Source of the DNA: Ancylostoma caninum
Taxonomy: Eukaryota; Nematoda; Chromadorea; Rhabditida; Ancylostomatidae
Length of the DNA: 64,000 nucleotides
Direction: 5' to 3'
Assembly: GCA_037903475.1 (NCBI GenBank)
Contig: JBAJFG010000121.1
Coordinates: 620,001 to 684,000 of the forward strand
Shown piece by piece: positions 22,200 to 35,376 of the stretch; positions within the stretch are counted from its first letter, which is position 1; each line of letters begins with the position of its first letter. Made by a program: the position numbers and the translations under genes. The notes under the pieces were generated by a model that searched no databases, had not been told where the DNA came from, and saw only the letters and a program-made list of their open reading frames with translations.

Positions 22200-25100
22200 C
22201 ATAACTCCTTACGTTTTTTCAAATTGTGATTTTCCCCACCCCATTGGCACTTTTCTCTAACATGCACTACACTTTCTGAAAGCGCTTTCCCTTCTCTACA
22301 TTCCTATTCATCAAGAGTTTTCATAGGACTACTGAATTACTTAATTTTTAGGCTTAAGAAGAAAAGCGCCCTATCATCAGATTTGAGCGAAACCCAATTT
22401 CCTCCTCGTATTCAGTAAGGACCAGGATGCATTGCACACTGTTTGAGCGTGTAAGCTCTGTAGAATATAAATGCGGAAGAATATCATTAGTGGAAGTGTT
22501 TTAGCAGCAATCTGACGATTTTTGGGAGGTGAGGTCTGAAGTCACTAGGTCTGTGGTAAGATGACTGAACCCTCGCGATTGGATTCTTTCAGCAGGATTA
22601 CCTCGGTTATTTGGTAGCTTTGAGAAGTATGACGTCCATCTAGACCATATGATTCTTTCGGAGTAATTTTCGGGTCTTGAATGTAAGAAATTCTTCCAGG
22701 CTAAGGTGTCATCCTTGGTGTTATCGAGACCAAACATGCATTCTTTATTCTTAGAAAATCTCCGATGACCCGTCATTTCAAGTGACACGTCTCTTTCATA
22801 GTTAGCACAGGTCACCTGGCCAATTTTGATAGTCTTTCGAGCTTCAACTGATTGACAGAATAGGTGCCTGTCGGTTGCGCTGTTCTCATTTCATTCGTTG
22901 CTCCAGCTTGTAGGCTTAAAACTCAGGTAAGCTATTGCTTTAAAAAATGTTCGCAACATTCTTGTAGAGGAAGAACAGCACTTTCGAATCTTATATGACT
23001 TGTACCCAAAAGGTGGCAATTAGGGGAGGGTGGGGGGAGGAAACTGCATCCGAAAGAAGTGAGAGGGCCTATGCTAATACAAAATACATCAGCCCTACAT
23101 ATCTACGATGCAAGTAGTTGAAAATAAGCAACGTTCGAGCAAATTTGAGAGAAATGAAATTAGAATAACTCGATACAACTCCCAACATCTCCTAACCGAA
23201 TTGAAGAATGACCTTTCCATTTTTCTTTTGTTGAGAAAAGAGGCACATTGGGAAGAAATTCAAGCCTTGGACGTCTTGTATAGGGTGAGGGGGACGAGAA
23301 AGAGCGATAACCGACCAGTCCGTCTTCGTGCTTCTACCATTTGAGGGGGAACAGGACCTGACATTCTCAGCATCTCACGATTATTTCATGCATATCATCT
23401 TGAAGAAATTTTTTTTGGGTGAGAGCTCTCCAAAATGAGGAACTAGGCGGTCACTATTTCAAGGAATATTGGGAATTGCTCACAAGTAGTTGTCAGTAGG
23501 ATGATCTTCTGTATGTAGAACTCGACAATGTTCATCCGTCTGCATCTATTCAGTCAAACAAGATCTATTGAATCAATCCCAAACTAGATGGCAGTGTAAA
23601 ATTAATCAAGCTGAGCTGGAACTATTCTTATTCGGAAAGCTTTTAACGGGTAGGGCTGGAAGCTACCCAAAGTGTGCGTGCATTGGAAGAATAAAGCTCA
23701 AACGCCAATGAAGCTCATGTTGAAAGTGAAGCTGACCTACTAGACATGACAGCGTAGGGCAAAACACCGACATCTAACACTCGCTCGCCTCATTTTGTCC
23801 GCCCACAACAAAGAATTGCTCAAAAAAAAGTGAAATACGTGTAGCTTCTCAGTTTACATAGCCACAGCACCTTCTTCAGTAAACGTCGTTTGCTGTTCGT
23901 TTCCCGGAGCCGCCCAAAAGCGCTATTGATGTGCTGTAATGAAGGTTTTACATTCGTCAGCTGATTTACTCTCCCACGCCTTCAAGAACAGCTGCTCGTG
24001 CTGCACAATCTGCAGGAGTCCGCTTGCGCTGTGGATGTTTGGGGAGGAATTCGACAGAAAAAGCTTCTTCAACCATTTCAACGAGTCATGTTCGGTTGAC
24101 ATGTCTTCGATTTCAAGGAACTTATTTGATCCAATAAATTCTCAAGATCGTTTTTTCATTCTGGAGAATTTTCTGACCGACCCAGGCGCCCAACTATGAT
24201 ATCCTGAATCTCTAGCTCAAGGAGAAAAATTACTAAATCACTAGGTTATTAGTTCATAACTGATGGCGCTTTTCTGTGGCCTCTTTCTTCTTCAAAAGGT
24301 GAGGTCTTTTGAATTTTTTTGGATGCTAAAGAAAATCGCATTCAGATTTGCAGCCCGCCTGCCTTACCAGTTTGGGAAAGGTTGGGATGCAGCATAATCA
24401 TTTCGCGATCTCAACGGATTTTTTGGCTGAAAAACAATCATTAAACCCAAGTCAAAAATTAAAGTAGTTGAAATAGGACGTTGTATGTAATTCCCATAGG
24501 TAGAAAAGAAAGAAGTCTTCAATCAAATTTCGACGGTTGGAAACTTCTGGCAGACGCGGAAAAGAGAGGGGTTCCATTGACGAGATTTTTCAGAAATGAT
24601 TTTGCTTGCTTCGCGCAGAACGTTGATGAAAATTCTCATCCACAATTCATGGGGACCATTTGAGATAATCTGCATTCCACTTGGAGCTTTTTAAGAGGGA
24701 GAGCTTTACTCAAAGAATAATCCACATCGTAGTCTTCGGCCAGAACTCTCGCCGTCGAGGTTTCGTCCCTTTCCACAGCTCTCTAGATAAAGTTCCTGGT
24801 GCTCAAAACTTGATGGTCAACCCCTTCTTCTTTCACCTATGGAGCTTGTTTCTCATGGAAATGAATAATCCTTCAGCTTCGCTTCGCTGATTGTTCCTTC
24901 GCCAAAAGTTCGCTGAGATCGCAAAATGACTGTGCTGCCTCCCAAGATTTCCCGAAATGATGGAGCATTTGATGGAGAATGTGGATGCGATTTCCAGTAG
25001 CACTTTGACCAATGTGAAAAGGGAAATATTGCCATTGAAAACTATTCAAAAAGCGTATATTCTTTGCCAAAAAAAGATGTCACGAAAAGTCGCATTGGTC

Positions 25101-26394
25101 ATGTATGTACCAACCTAATAATTGAGAGATTTGTGAGACTCCACACATATGGCGCTACCAGTTGAAGCAATTGTGGTCTCGACAACGGAGACAGTAAAGA
25201 AACAAAATCAGTATTATGTAGCTCACAAGGACGCTTACCAATGCGTTATCACTGAGGAGTTAGCTGGTTATAAGAAATTCTGCAAATGTACACACCTGAG
25301 TTGTACACATCTGCAGCCTATGTATAAATCGGTAACCTACACAATTAGGGTCACGGTTACACATGTTACCGTGAATCTGTTCAGTTGCGACGTCTGCCGT
25401 AGAGACACTACATTCAATTGCTCTAATTTTTGGAACAGACAGTACCTTCTTCATCAGTGTTCGCTGAGAGCTTCTGAGTTTCACTAAGCTTTCGGCGCTT
25501 TGCGCCTTCCTCAGAGCTAAAGAAGAGCAGCCTTTCTGTCGACGGGTTAACGACATTGGAAATCTTCTTATGCACAGTTCTGATGTGCACATGCTCATGA
25601 GTACTTACTGAGTGTTAAAGTTCAGTCAATTTGATTTCATTTCGGGAAAGATTACTCAGGGTAAACATGGGAACGCCCCCAAATTACTGGGTAAGTTTAG
25701 GGGCGTCAGCGCATTTACCCAAGGTACCCGAAATGGTGCACCAGAGACGGTTTAGTCGTCACGTTTGGACACTTCTTCCGAGCTGTTATACATACGCCTT
25801 GAGGTTTGCTATTCGAATGCAAGGAATTGATGCATGAACACTAGACTCGTGACTACCAGCTGGCAGCCAAATAGGTTCAAAAACCGGCTCAAGCAGTAAC
25901 ATCTGCACTGACGATGGATTGCAGTCATCAGGCATCGAAAAAAGAGCGCTGAAAAATGAGGAATCTGTTTGGTTCGCAAGAACGTTCTGGAACGCATTGC
26001 TTGCTTTATCTACAGAAATTATTATTGTGGATGGTTCCACGAGTATGTACGTATATATTTTCACTTCCACGGTTCCAAGTAGAAGTCGTTCGTACATCAC
26101 AATTGTAGAATAACTGGAAAAGTGGGTTAGGATCAAAAGAGATGTTGAACTTTTGATTTCTGTCGCAAAGTAAAATTGTTCGTTTAGATACGCGCTTCAC
26201 ACCTGATCGGTTAATTTTTTTTTGATTTCTATGCCTTCATTTATGTATTACAAGTATATAGTCCTAGCCGCAAGGAGACAAAAGCTCCATGTCTGATAGC
26301 AGGTCAAACAACTAGACAAAATTTCTAATTTATTGATTGAGTGCTCTACTCTTCTTGTGAAGTACGTAAAGTCTCAAGATTTCGCTATTTCCAG
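22200..26394. other. Region upstream of the ALP-like gene, unresolved
   Basis: No complete gene could be built. ORFs that look somewhat protein-like but lack splice support are at 22501-22815 (minus, 104 codons), 23108-23344 (plus) and 23939-24199 (plus). Frames on the minus strand at 24500-25070 resemble decayed coding sequence. The minus strand at 25260-25598 looks like a repeat-derived frame with a short inverted motif GGCGCAAAGCGCC. G-rich runs occur near 23020-23040. Confidence 0.25.
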
Positions 26395-26563
26395 TAGCAA
26401 CGATTCTGGATGGTTCCGGCTGGCACCACAACATAAATTACGAAACGCACAACAGAATTCCCAGTGGGAGACTTCAACTTCTCTACCTCTACCTAGTGAT
26501 GGAATTGGAGAGAAATTAAAGGAAAGTGTGATGGAGGAATATACAGTACTCGAAAAGGCATAG
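26395..26563 (+). CDS. Candidate terminal exon, charged hydrophilic protein
   Basis: After the acceptor CTATTTCCAG the plus strand is open for 55 codons to TAG. It reads SNDSGWFRLAPQHKLRNAQQ and ends EKLKESVMEEYTVLEKA. The first base completes a codon, so the upstream exon must end in phase 2; I could not identify it. AATAAA follows at 26682-26687, a good position for a 3' end. No family recognised. Confidence 0.4.
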
Positions 26564-26681
26564 GATGGAAGTTGAGTATTCTTACGATTGTTTTGAATCG
26601 AAAAATAATCGAGCTGTCTCCTGGAGTAACCAACTAAGTTTTCACTTTGGTTTTGACACCTGTGAATTGTATGACACCGGA

Positions 26682-26687
26682 AATAAA
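26682..26687 (+). terminator. Poly(A) signal
   Basis: AATAAA about 120 bases after the stop codon of the 26395-26563 exon. Confidence 0.4.
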
Positions 26688-27605
26688 AATAGCTGAAGTA
26701 GAACAAGTGAGGTGGAGTAGGGAGGCAAGACTCCAGCGGAATTTGATGTAATCCCGATTTCATCTGCTTCTTACTACTTTGATTTAAGGTATAAGTGTTG
26801 ATCTTTCCAGCAGTGTGTAACCTTACACGTCAAGAAATTATGGTGACCAAACCCAAAGACTTCTACCTCGCTACATCAATGCACACATCAATGCTTCCCA
26901 TGAACAGCCTCGAGCCTATCATTATTTAATTAACTAGTTACAGAGTTTCACATTTTCAACACATGGGTTCAACACAAACCTTAGCAGAAAATTTTTGCAA
27001 GTCTTGGACTGGCTACGTAGCATAGCTACGTTGCTGGGTATGTACACATTATAGTGCCAATGAAAGAAAAGATAATTACACTCAGAATGTGGCTCACACT
27101 GGCAGCAGAAGCATGTCGAGCTGGCTGAGTGGTGAGTTGTTGAGGAATGAAAACGAGACATGTGGAGTTTATGTGGTGGTGTGATCGACGCAGGCGTTTT
27201 TGGAGCGCCAAGTTCCTGTGTAAACTCAGCCAGGCTTCCAGGTTAATAGCCAGACGGCTGACGGATGGGGAAATTTTATGGAGGATATTGTAGATTAGCC
27301 AGAGTTGCTCCCGTGCAGCATTGATTTTTGTGTTACTTTCATGCTCTCACTTCCGGATTTCACTAAAGTAAAACTTTCTAATATGGTGCGTCTCATGAAT
27401 GTGTAGGTACCCCAACTAGCTCCCCTATATGATCATGATTTTCGGAGCCCACCACCTCGTCTAGGTCATTTAGCATGGCAGAAAACCTACTGCCTTTTCA
27501 ATTTACGACCACTGGAGGTTAGTTGATCTTGTAAAATCTTCTTAGGGGCAATTCATACTAGCGGCGTAGGTCAGTGGCGCGTCATACGCACGCCTCCATT
27601 TGCAG

Positions 27606-27978
27606 AAAACAGCTTCCTTGGGAACTACTGATGAAAGGGTGCTACACCCGTGTGCGCCAAGGAAGCCGTACTTCCGGTCTAGTTCAAGCCCCGAAACCGG
27701 GTAAGTGCGAAAACTACTGTGTTCTCCACATACGCCGTACTAGATTTCCCATTGAAAAGACTTACAGCTTGTTACAATTGGTCAGTATAACTCTATTTTT
27801 CCAACACCTCTTTTAATCAGGTCTACGTTTCATTCGTTCACATTCCACAGAGACCAGTCAAGACGGCATTTACATCCTAAATGAAGAAAACACGCAACCG
27901 CCACGAAGCCGTAGATGTGCGCGTCTGCGATGCGACTGGCCTTGTCATTCATCATATAGATGCTCGCACCTAGAATAA
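27606..27978 (+). CDS. Two-exon partial gene, Cys/Arg-rich C-terminus
   Basis: Exon 27606-27700 follows CATTTGCAG and ends at GTAAGT; exon 27821-27978 follows TTTTAATCAG and ends in TAA overlapping an AATAAA. Read in the phase that joins both, the first gives LPWELLMKGCYTRVRQGSRT and the second GIYILNEENTQPPRSRRCAR followed by a tail with five cysteines. The first exon needs two bases from an upstream exon not found. An alternative frame of the first exon is also open but does not join the second. Function unknown. Confidence 0.4.
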
Positions 27979-28099
27979 ATTACCCTTATATCAGACGATT
28001 CCATAAATATGTAGACAGCACGAGCAGTCTCGGATCGTTTGATGTTGAGCTCATCCCATACCAAAAAAACGGAAGTATATGTATTGTATTAAAACAGCA

Positions 28100-28329
28100 T
28101 TAGTGACATAGTACGAGGCCCACTTTTTCATTTGAGGAAATGGGTACGAACAGAATCCATCCACTGCCCTGAAGACAGCTTCTACGGTCTTCTTTCCATG
28201 GGGCATTCACCGATTTTTGCATAACTCTTCTTTTCATGACCACAATGATAATATCCTGCACATTCTTACCTGCTCAGTCGAGAATAGAATTCCTTGATTC
28301 CCATCAAGTTCCACGTCGTTCAAGCACAT
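28100..28329 (-). CDS. Small two-exon ORF, possibly partial gene
   Basis: Exon 28329-28270 has an ATG and ends at a strong donor (CAG|GTAAGAATG), giving MCLNDVELDGNQGILFSTEQ. Exon 28168-28100 follows GTCTTCAG in phase 0 and reads GSGWILFVPISSNEKVGL and a few more residues before TAA. Total 42 residues. It is convergent with the plus-strand exons at 27.6-28.0 kb. It may be the 3' part of a larger gene; the frame is open upstream through AT-rich DNA. Confidence 0.3.
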
Positions 28330-28339
28330 TTTGAATAAA

Positions 28340-31242
28340 AAAGCACAAATTTCGCATTTAGTTACAAAATAAATAATAATTTGAAGGATAATAAAAAGTA
28401 TATAGTTTAAAAAATTAAAAGAATTAAAACGAACAAAGAAATTAACGCAGAAAAGATAAAATGAGGGTCCTAGATTCGCTGTACTGGTTCTCCCAGTTTC
28501 TTGAAAGCTGCAGCACAGCAAGCTGTTCGCGGATAGTAAATTTTGGTGGCGAGTCTAATCTGAAATCTTCATGCTAATGGCCCGAAATAAGAAGCCCCCC
28601 CCCCCATTTGCTGCGCATAACTGATTTCCAAGCTGAGACTGAAATTTTCGCATAAAAAAAGCAAAATAGACATGTCTGCAACTGTGCACACAGTTATCCG
28701 AGCCTCACTACCTGATTCATGGATGCAGAATAATACCAGAATGTATTCTGGCTGCACGTCCTGTCGATTTAGAGTAACGCAAGGTTCCGAGGCAACTCCT
28801 CCCCGACTACGTGAACTTTCATCGCCCCAACTCTATAAAAAGTTGCTCCAGTGAGCACACGATTTACATGCTTGACTGGCCAGCGCACAAGCTACATACC
28901 GTACATAGCTGAGATGAAAATCACTATAGTGACTGAATGAGATGCACTAAATATTAGCAGCATTGAAAACCTTGTGGTGGTACGCAAAAAAGAATTTTGC
29001 AAGCAATTCATAATAAACCTCAAATAAAGCATAGCAAGTCATTCATAACTATACAACTGATCCTACGAGCTAATGAGTCGTAATTATTAGATTGTAACAT
29101 AAGTTTCCGCTGTTTTTGCATAGGCATTTTCAAAGGCTTCTAATAAATGAAGACTGATTAGATTTCACGCATATCTAGATACCTTTTCAGAGCGCATGAT
29201 CCCAGATTATGGAATGTGAGAACTATTTTTGCGTTTTATTTTGAAGATGTAATAAACCTCAGAGTGAACCCTTTGAAAATGCAAATTCGGTGACTGCACT
29301 TGCACAAATAATAATTCTACCATAACCTTGCATGGGACTAACCAAATTTGGGTGGAACAACCTTGATACTTTCTCCCCGTTTTACTGTCGAGCGGTCTCG
29401 AGCAAAAGCACCAAACTAGGTAACCCGAAATTTCAATTATGCAGTTTTTTTATTTATTTCTCTCTGGAATTGAAGCGGATTAAAGTGGGATTTCTTCCAC
29501 TGTGGCTACAAACATCAACAGTTTGCGAACACTAATCGGTGGAATTTTGGGACAAGTTCGACGCGCTCTGGGGAAATCACACCATTTTGCCGCACCGCGG
29601 AGGGCGCCTTAATTTCGTTGGTAGGACTCCCCAGAAAGGAAACCACCTCGCAGAGGAATTTTTGACTACGCATTATATAGCACAAATCCGGCTCTAACAG
29701 AGCGCAGGTTATCAAATCACAAGAAGGTCTCCCTTGCGAGAACCGCCCTGCCACAGTCAGTGACCTCCAGCAGTGTCCGCCTCAGTTCTTTGCCTTGCAG
29801 GATTTTTGAAGCAGAGGAGGCGAGCTCCTGCTGTGAAAACAGCAAAATACCAGCAAGTGTTGTGGTCCATACTTCGATTGATACCGGTTGTTATATGATT
29901 TTCCATAAAAATTTTTTATCAAAAATTTCAAAACAGCGGAAACTTATGTTACAACCTAATACAATACTTCAGGCAAATTTTTCCTTTTTTCACTGCCTAC
30001 ACACTGCTCATGAAAAGACCTGTCAAAAAAAATCGAAGATCTGATACGGTGGACCAGACTCTAGAGGTCATGAAATTGTATTTTCAGACAAGGAGTTTTC
30101 TGATATATCAAATCCAATGGAGTAGACGGTAGGTTCCAAAATTTAGCACATTGTAGCAAAACTTTTGTTACCTACATGTAATCCTTATAGAATGCACATT
30201 AATTTGTTAAAGATAAGTTGAGCATTGTGCTCAAAACTGTGAACTACAAAAACCTTGTGTTTCAACCGTGACATTTTCCGGATGCGAGTCAAAGGATTCG
30301 CTGTTGTGCTGTGAGTTTTAGACTCATTCGCGCGACGCGACTGCTACCATAGAGGGTGTGAGCAGCTTCACGGAGAAATCGAAAAATTTCCCTAGCCAGC
30401 GTCGGAAAGATGAGTATAATCGGACGACAAGAAACGTGAAGCTAGTCGCTCCTCTCATTGAACTCCTCAAATATCTAAGAAAACCAGATCACATCGGAAG
30501 ACTAGCCATCCTACAGTTTCTGCTCTGAAACAGTGCCTCATCTCAGATTCATTTTAGGGATTTCACTGCCCGGTGCTGAACGCGACTTCCTTGACTGATC
30601 CCAGTGGTATACATGATTTCTTGCAAAGGTGTTAAAAACCTGCTTTGAAACTCTCTTCTTCACAGAGTTAGGTATGAGCGCTGAAATATCTGCCATATGT
30701 TCCTTCCTGCAGTCATCACAGGGCCTTATGTGATACATATTTTTAATGCGTTCCCTCAGCTCTCTTTAGCAAAGAAAGTTAAAAAATGGGTATGTGACAT
30801 TTTTACGAGGAATCCCAGTAACTCTTCTGGGGGAAAAATTGAACTTTTTAGGTATTCCGGAACAATCCTATGAAAAAGGTGCGTTCAATTAAGCTGTTTT
30901 GGTTCCCACACAGGAAAAGGGGCGTGGATATCTTGTGCATATTACATCCTTGTGTGTGTCAAGTATTCACCAGTGAGGAAAGAATTCAGTGCTAAGATTG
31001 GGTATTTCCATTCATGGAAAACAATCGCCGTGTGCTGCAGAGCTGAGACCTACTCGCACACAAGCTTTCCCACACATTTTTAAGAACATTTTAGAACAGG
31101 AAGCAGAAGCATCGATCTATTATCTAGATATTAATGGAACGTAGACAATCAGGGTGTGCAGACACAGTTGGCGCGGAGCGGCGAGTATGTCTTGACTCCT
31201 GCAACCTGCTACCAGGAATATAAGTACCAGGTTGGCCCAAGA
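28340..31242. other. Intergenic, repeat-like DNA
   Basis: It contains an 11-base C run at 28595-28605. A GC-richer block at 29530-29760 (minus-strand ORF 29515-29754) looks like a dispersed repeat rather than a gene, and the block around 30300-30540 is another repeat-like segment. No exon could be supported. Confidence 0.25.
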
Positions 31243-31720
31243 TGGCCAACTATGCAGAGAGTGAGGAAGTGATTGAAATAATTAATACCGTTAGAACCAA
31301 CGCAGAACTGTCAAAACTTTCGTGATATCAAGATAGAGACGGTAAACAAGGAAGATCCTGGTTCTTAATTACGACGCGATCCGTGACGTGACGGACGTAG
31401 CCAACATTCTAAAAGCGTGTTATGAATGCCGACCCAGGAAGTTGGTTGGGAGCGCATGCGGCAGGAACACGGGCACATAGCGGTGTTCTCCGCCTTCGCC
31501 AGCTTACACCATCATTCATCAACTATTTTTACAGCAACAAATGCCTCCACGCTGAAATAGAATCCTCCCGTACACAATACGCCACCGGGTGCAGAGGAGG
31601 AAGCGCGGCGTGAGAAGGTCACCTCCACCAGAAGTGTCTCTGATAAAAAAAAGTATTGTATTGAATGACCTGGCGGTGGAAAAGTCTTCAAGTCGATGTC
31701 TATCAGATACTTCTGTGGTT
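31243..31720 (+). pseudogene. Frame-disrupted coding relic, retroelement-like or decayed gene
   Basis: A good start (AAGATGG at 31243) opens MANYAESEEVIEIINTVRTN, soon stopped. A second frame gives KILVLNYDAIRDVTDVANIL and then KACYECRPRKLVG. A third gives EVGWERMRQEHGHIAVFSAF and later PPVHNTPPGAEEEARREKVT after an in-frame stop. Three protein-like segments in three frames within 480 bp suggest a frameshifted remnant, possibly an ORF1/Gag-type protein, or exons whose splice sites I misjudge. No family is certain. Confidence 0.35.
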
Positions 31721-31945
31721 ACAAAAAATGACAGAATGATGTGGAATAGAGAGAGCGCAAGAACAAAGGGTGTTTTCTATTATTTGATGTTGGACAAAAA
31801 AGGAATGCAGAAAAATTCATCAAACCACGTAACTTTTCGGCGATTTCCATCTTCTCCGAAAATTTGGGGGTTTTTTCTGAAAATTTCTCGAGCACTCATG
31901 AAGCAGTGCATTATTTATTTCTGTAATGCATGTGAACAGTTATAA

Positions 31946-33057
31946 TGAAATGCAGAGGTAGGGGGAGGGGTGTGCAACCTTTATATTGTGAACATCACCT
32001 GGCACAGACGTCAACTGACACATCCCGCTCAACAAGTGATAGCGCCTTTTAGCCCTGATCGGTGCAGTAAAGGACGAGTACCTTTCACAATGCATGGCTT
32101 GGTAAATCGATCGATTTTTTTTTGTTTTGAAACTCTTGATCTCTTGATCTTGATTAAGACTGCAAAGCATCTGGAAGGGTAGATTTCTTGATCCCCTGCT
32201 TCAGGCTCTGGCGCACACAGTTACGTAACTCGAGGCGATTAAATCTAATAAAGCCTATTTGTTAACGATCGTTGTTGTGGCTCAACACAAAAACATTAAA
32301 AAAACCATGGCTGTTTCTCTAGAAATTCTTCCATCTCATCGTTATTGTAATTCCAGGTGTAACTGTTACTACTGTTACTTCCTTTAGGGACCTTGGTCGT
32401 TACTATTTGTTACTGACTGCTAGCAGAGAAGCAGTGCTAGAACAACACTTACACTGTCAGCAAGAATGAAACTCTGTTATAGATGCATACGTAGGTTTTT
32501 TTAAAGCAACAGATATCCATAGCAAGGTTAGCGATAAAATCATCAGCGGGGCTCGTATGATGGAAAGCGAAGAGTCGGACGAGGAGGATGGGGAGTCACT
32601 GTAGAGGGGTAAGAATTTGTTTGCAGGATTGGGAATCGCATTTTTGCAGAGTGAGAGAGTCTATGTGGTTAAACATAGAGAGGATAGGGGAAAAGTCACG
32701 TACGGTCTTGTGTGGAGAAAAGGAGAGGTTGTATTTTTGTCGGTATAGAGGCGGTCACATGGTGGAAGTGAGTTGTTGTGGGATGTGTAAGTTTGTAGAA
32801 AGATGGATGGGGGGAGGGTGGTTCGTTGTAGGCTAGTAATTTGTATGGGGAAAGCAGTGGAGGGGGGAGGTAGGGGAGGCACTGCCAGGAGTGTCATCTT
32901 TTTATCATTACTACGCTTGATCTTGACTCAGTTTTTTTTGAATGTACAACCAAGGTGTGATTCCCATGTCCCATGCGCTGGAGCCATTCTAGTGCAGCAG
33001 GAATGGAGCTGCTGTCACCTTTACACTCAACGATAATTTTAATGTGAGGGCTGGCCC
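31946..33057. other. Intergenic, G-rich on the plus strand at 32590-32880
   Basis: Runs such as GGATGGGGGGAGGGTGG and GGAGGGGGGAGGTAGGGG could form G-quadruplexes. No exon found; the ORFs at 32588-32836 and 32661-32897 arise from base composition. Confidence 0.3.
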
Positions 33058-33399
33058 TTAAAGGCAGTGTCTCACCTCATTTTCGATTCTGGGATATCAA
33101 CAAAACCTGGACCTATTCGATGCGCCGAGTTCAATAATGTATATGATTTCTAACAAAACTCTCGAAAAACCCGTTTTCAAGGGACCAACCCAATTTAGCG
33201 CGGACGAGTTCCACGGCAAGGAAACTGCTTGACTTCTCTGTGCTTCTTTTGATCTCACTGATTGCATAGGTGTCCTCAATGCCGAAAACTGCGCCGCAGT
33301 CTCGGCCTGCCCTTGGAAAGGCGAGAAGTACCTCGTACACCGGTCGAGAATCTGAGTGAATTCTCGGCCGGTATCGCTGAGGTGAGCCACTGCCTTTAA
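33058..33399. mobile_element. TTAA-flanked MITE, 342 bp
   Basis: Ends are TTAAAGGCAGTGTCTCACCT and, inverted, TTAAAGGCAGTGGCTCACCT: about 22 bp with one mismatch. There is TTAA at both tips and no coding capacity. ORFs on the minus strand at 33097-33390 lie inside it. Same terminal style as 18917-19686 and 44642-45080, but different interior. Confidence 0.7.
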
Positions 33400-33871
33400 G
33401 CCAGAACGTTCACACTAAATGTATCGTTGAGAGTTGGAGTTGGTGCAGATCTATGTACTTCAGAACCCTCGGAAATATTACAATTACCACAGCATACCGG
33501 TCATTACACTGGTATCCAGCTGTGGGCCTTATTTTTTCCACTTATTTGCTCCTGAACAAAGGCGGTCCCAGGTAACCGGTAAGGTTCTACAGCACTGTTT
33601 TCCCCTAGGCATGACTACATGCAGAATAGGGTTTTCTCGTTGGAACATTACCGTAATTCACCTCAAAAGCCACTAAAACAGGAACGAACTCGCAGAGTCA
33701 CCATTCTTTTGCGACACCTAAAATCTCTGTGACACTTGAACACAAAACACCTAAAATCCCACAGGAGTGACGGGTTGGAATCCAGGAAATGTGCCAGTTA
33801 TCCAGAGCAAAGAACTGATTATTATGACAACTTTCTCCAGCATTTATGTGAAGTTTCAGAGGGAGATAGCT

Positions 33872-33899
33872 AGAAAGAAAGAAGGAAAGAACGAGAGAG

Positions 33900-33940
<41 letters not shown>

Positions 33941-33945
33941 AGAGA
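33872..33945 (+). repeat. GAAA/GA microsatellite
   Basis: Imperfect (GAAA)n passing into (GA)n. It creates open frames on both strands (33698-34135 and others) made of Ser/Leu or Arg/Glu/Lys that are not genes. Confidence 0.85.
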
Positions 33946-34665
33946 CGACCCATGACAATGCGGCAAGTAACAAGTGGGAAACTTCTAGAAACAGGAACCG
34001 AGGATAGAGATCGGCAAAGCTCACAAAGCCGAGAAAACGCCAGAAAAGCGGGCGAAAAATAGCGTTGAAGGTGCATCGCATGTGAGATGCAGAGGCGGAC
34101 CCGCACAACACATGACGCCCTGCAGTGTTCAGCATGTGCCTCCTCGGCTTCTACGTAGAAAACACCTCACACAGCAGCAGTGAAGCTTTTGCGAAGCAGA
34201 TGTCAGGGCTCGACTAGGCGCAAACTGAGATGCATGCTTATGAGCACGCGTCTGATTTCGATTAACTGTTTAATATTTGAGCTTTCAATTTCGAACAATC
34301 CGGGAATGCGTATGTTTTGGAGACGAGTATGCAGTGCCGTTTGGGAGGGATGATGTGAGAGACGGTGTCGTCTTTTGAAAACTCGAATATTTCGAAAGGT
34401 TCCTGAATTATTAACGAAATCGATCGAATTTACTCCGACGCAACTATGGTAACTCTTTCTCCATACCTTTTCATAACTATTCACATAACTATGTGACACT
34501 ATGAACATAACTATGTGACATATAGATCACTTTTTTTTCCATTTTATCGTGGCACGAATGCAGACGCAGAGTGAGGCAGGATAGACGCATAGATGAGGGA
34601 GATGAGTCGTGTTTGCTGGTACCAGTCACCAGCAGTAGCAGATCACAATTTGTGACTTGTCGTTG

Positions 34666-34951
34666 TCAGTGAAAACACACGTACTCGTCAAAACTTTCTC
34701 GCAACTGCTCTGCATGCGAATATGTACGATGGGGTTTCAGTGAGAGATGATACTTGGCTTGGATGCTGTACTTTGTCAAACAGGGTTCACGTCAATTGAA
34801 CTTCGTGAGGCGCTCTAACAGTTACATTTGTCGTTAGTATCTTCTGTTATCCATTAAAAACCTACCCGTAGGCATACGTATCGGTTTCATCGCATGATCC
34901 TTCATCTAGTTGATGAGGATTGATTATTATTTTATCAGTTTGTGTTGTCTT
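34666..34951 (-). CDS. Last two exons of an unrecognised minus-strand gene
   Basis: Exon 34951-34866 follows TATTGGCAG and ends at GG|GTAGGT. It reads TDKIIINPHQLDEGSCDETD. Exon 34765-34666 follows GTACAG in matching phase 2 and reads AKYHLSLKPHRTYSHAEQLR followed by ESFDEYVCFH and TGA; a GTGTGT after DEY could be another donor. The frame is also open upstream of the first acceptor (to about 35065), so the true exon may be longer. The polar, non-repetitive composition and phase agreement support coding. No domain recognised. Confidence 0.45.
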
Positions 34952-35108
34952 CTGCCAATACACCGCATTAGCGCAGGGAATAGACAAATAGATGGTGAAT
35001 TCCATAGAATGGCAGAATGGGGACGAAACTGTAACAGATGCATGGAAAAGCCTTTCTTTTTTCACGTTTTTTTTTCCACTTTTTCAATAGAAAATCTCTG
35101 CATATCAC

Positions 35109-35215
35109 TTAAAGGCAGCACCCACGGAAAAATTGGTCCTCGAGATTTTGAAATATCACGAGAATTTGCCACAGTTCGGACAGCTCCCGCGACATAAAAG
35201 ACGTGGAAACTGACT
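35109..35215 (+). repeat. Solo TTAA-MITE end
   Basis: It starts TTAAAGGCAGCACCCACGGA, the same as the right end of the 18917-19686 element. No partner end is found downstream, so this is a truncated or rearranged copy. Confidence 0.5.
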
Positions 35216-35376
35216 GTGTTCCACCCCATAACAAGTAATTGCTTGTGCCAACGATTCATTTGGACGAGTTTGCCCCCCAGTAAATTAAGGCGTACCTGTG
35301 CTGGCAAACGTCGTGATTGCGTACCTATTGTCCTATTGTTGACATCACTGACACTGTAGCCCTCGTCCCGTTTCAG

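Noticed and set aside
33698..34135. 145-codon minus-strand ORF rich in Ser and Leu
   Set aside because: Generated by the GAAA/GA microsatellite at 33872-33945.
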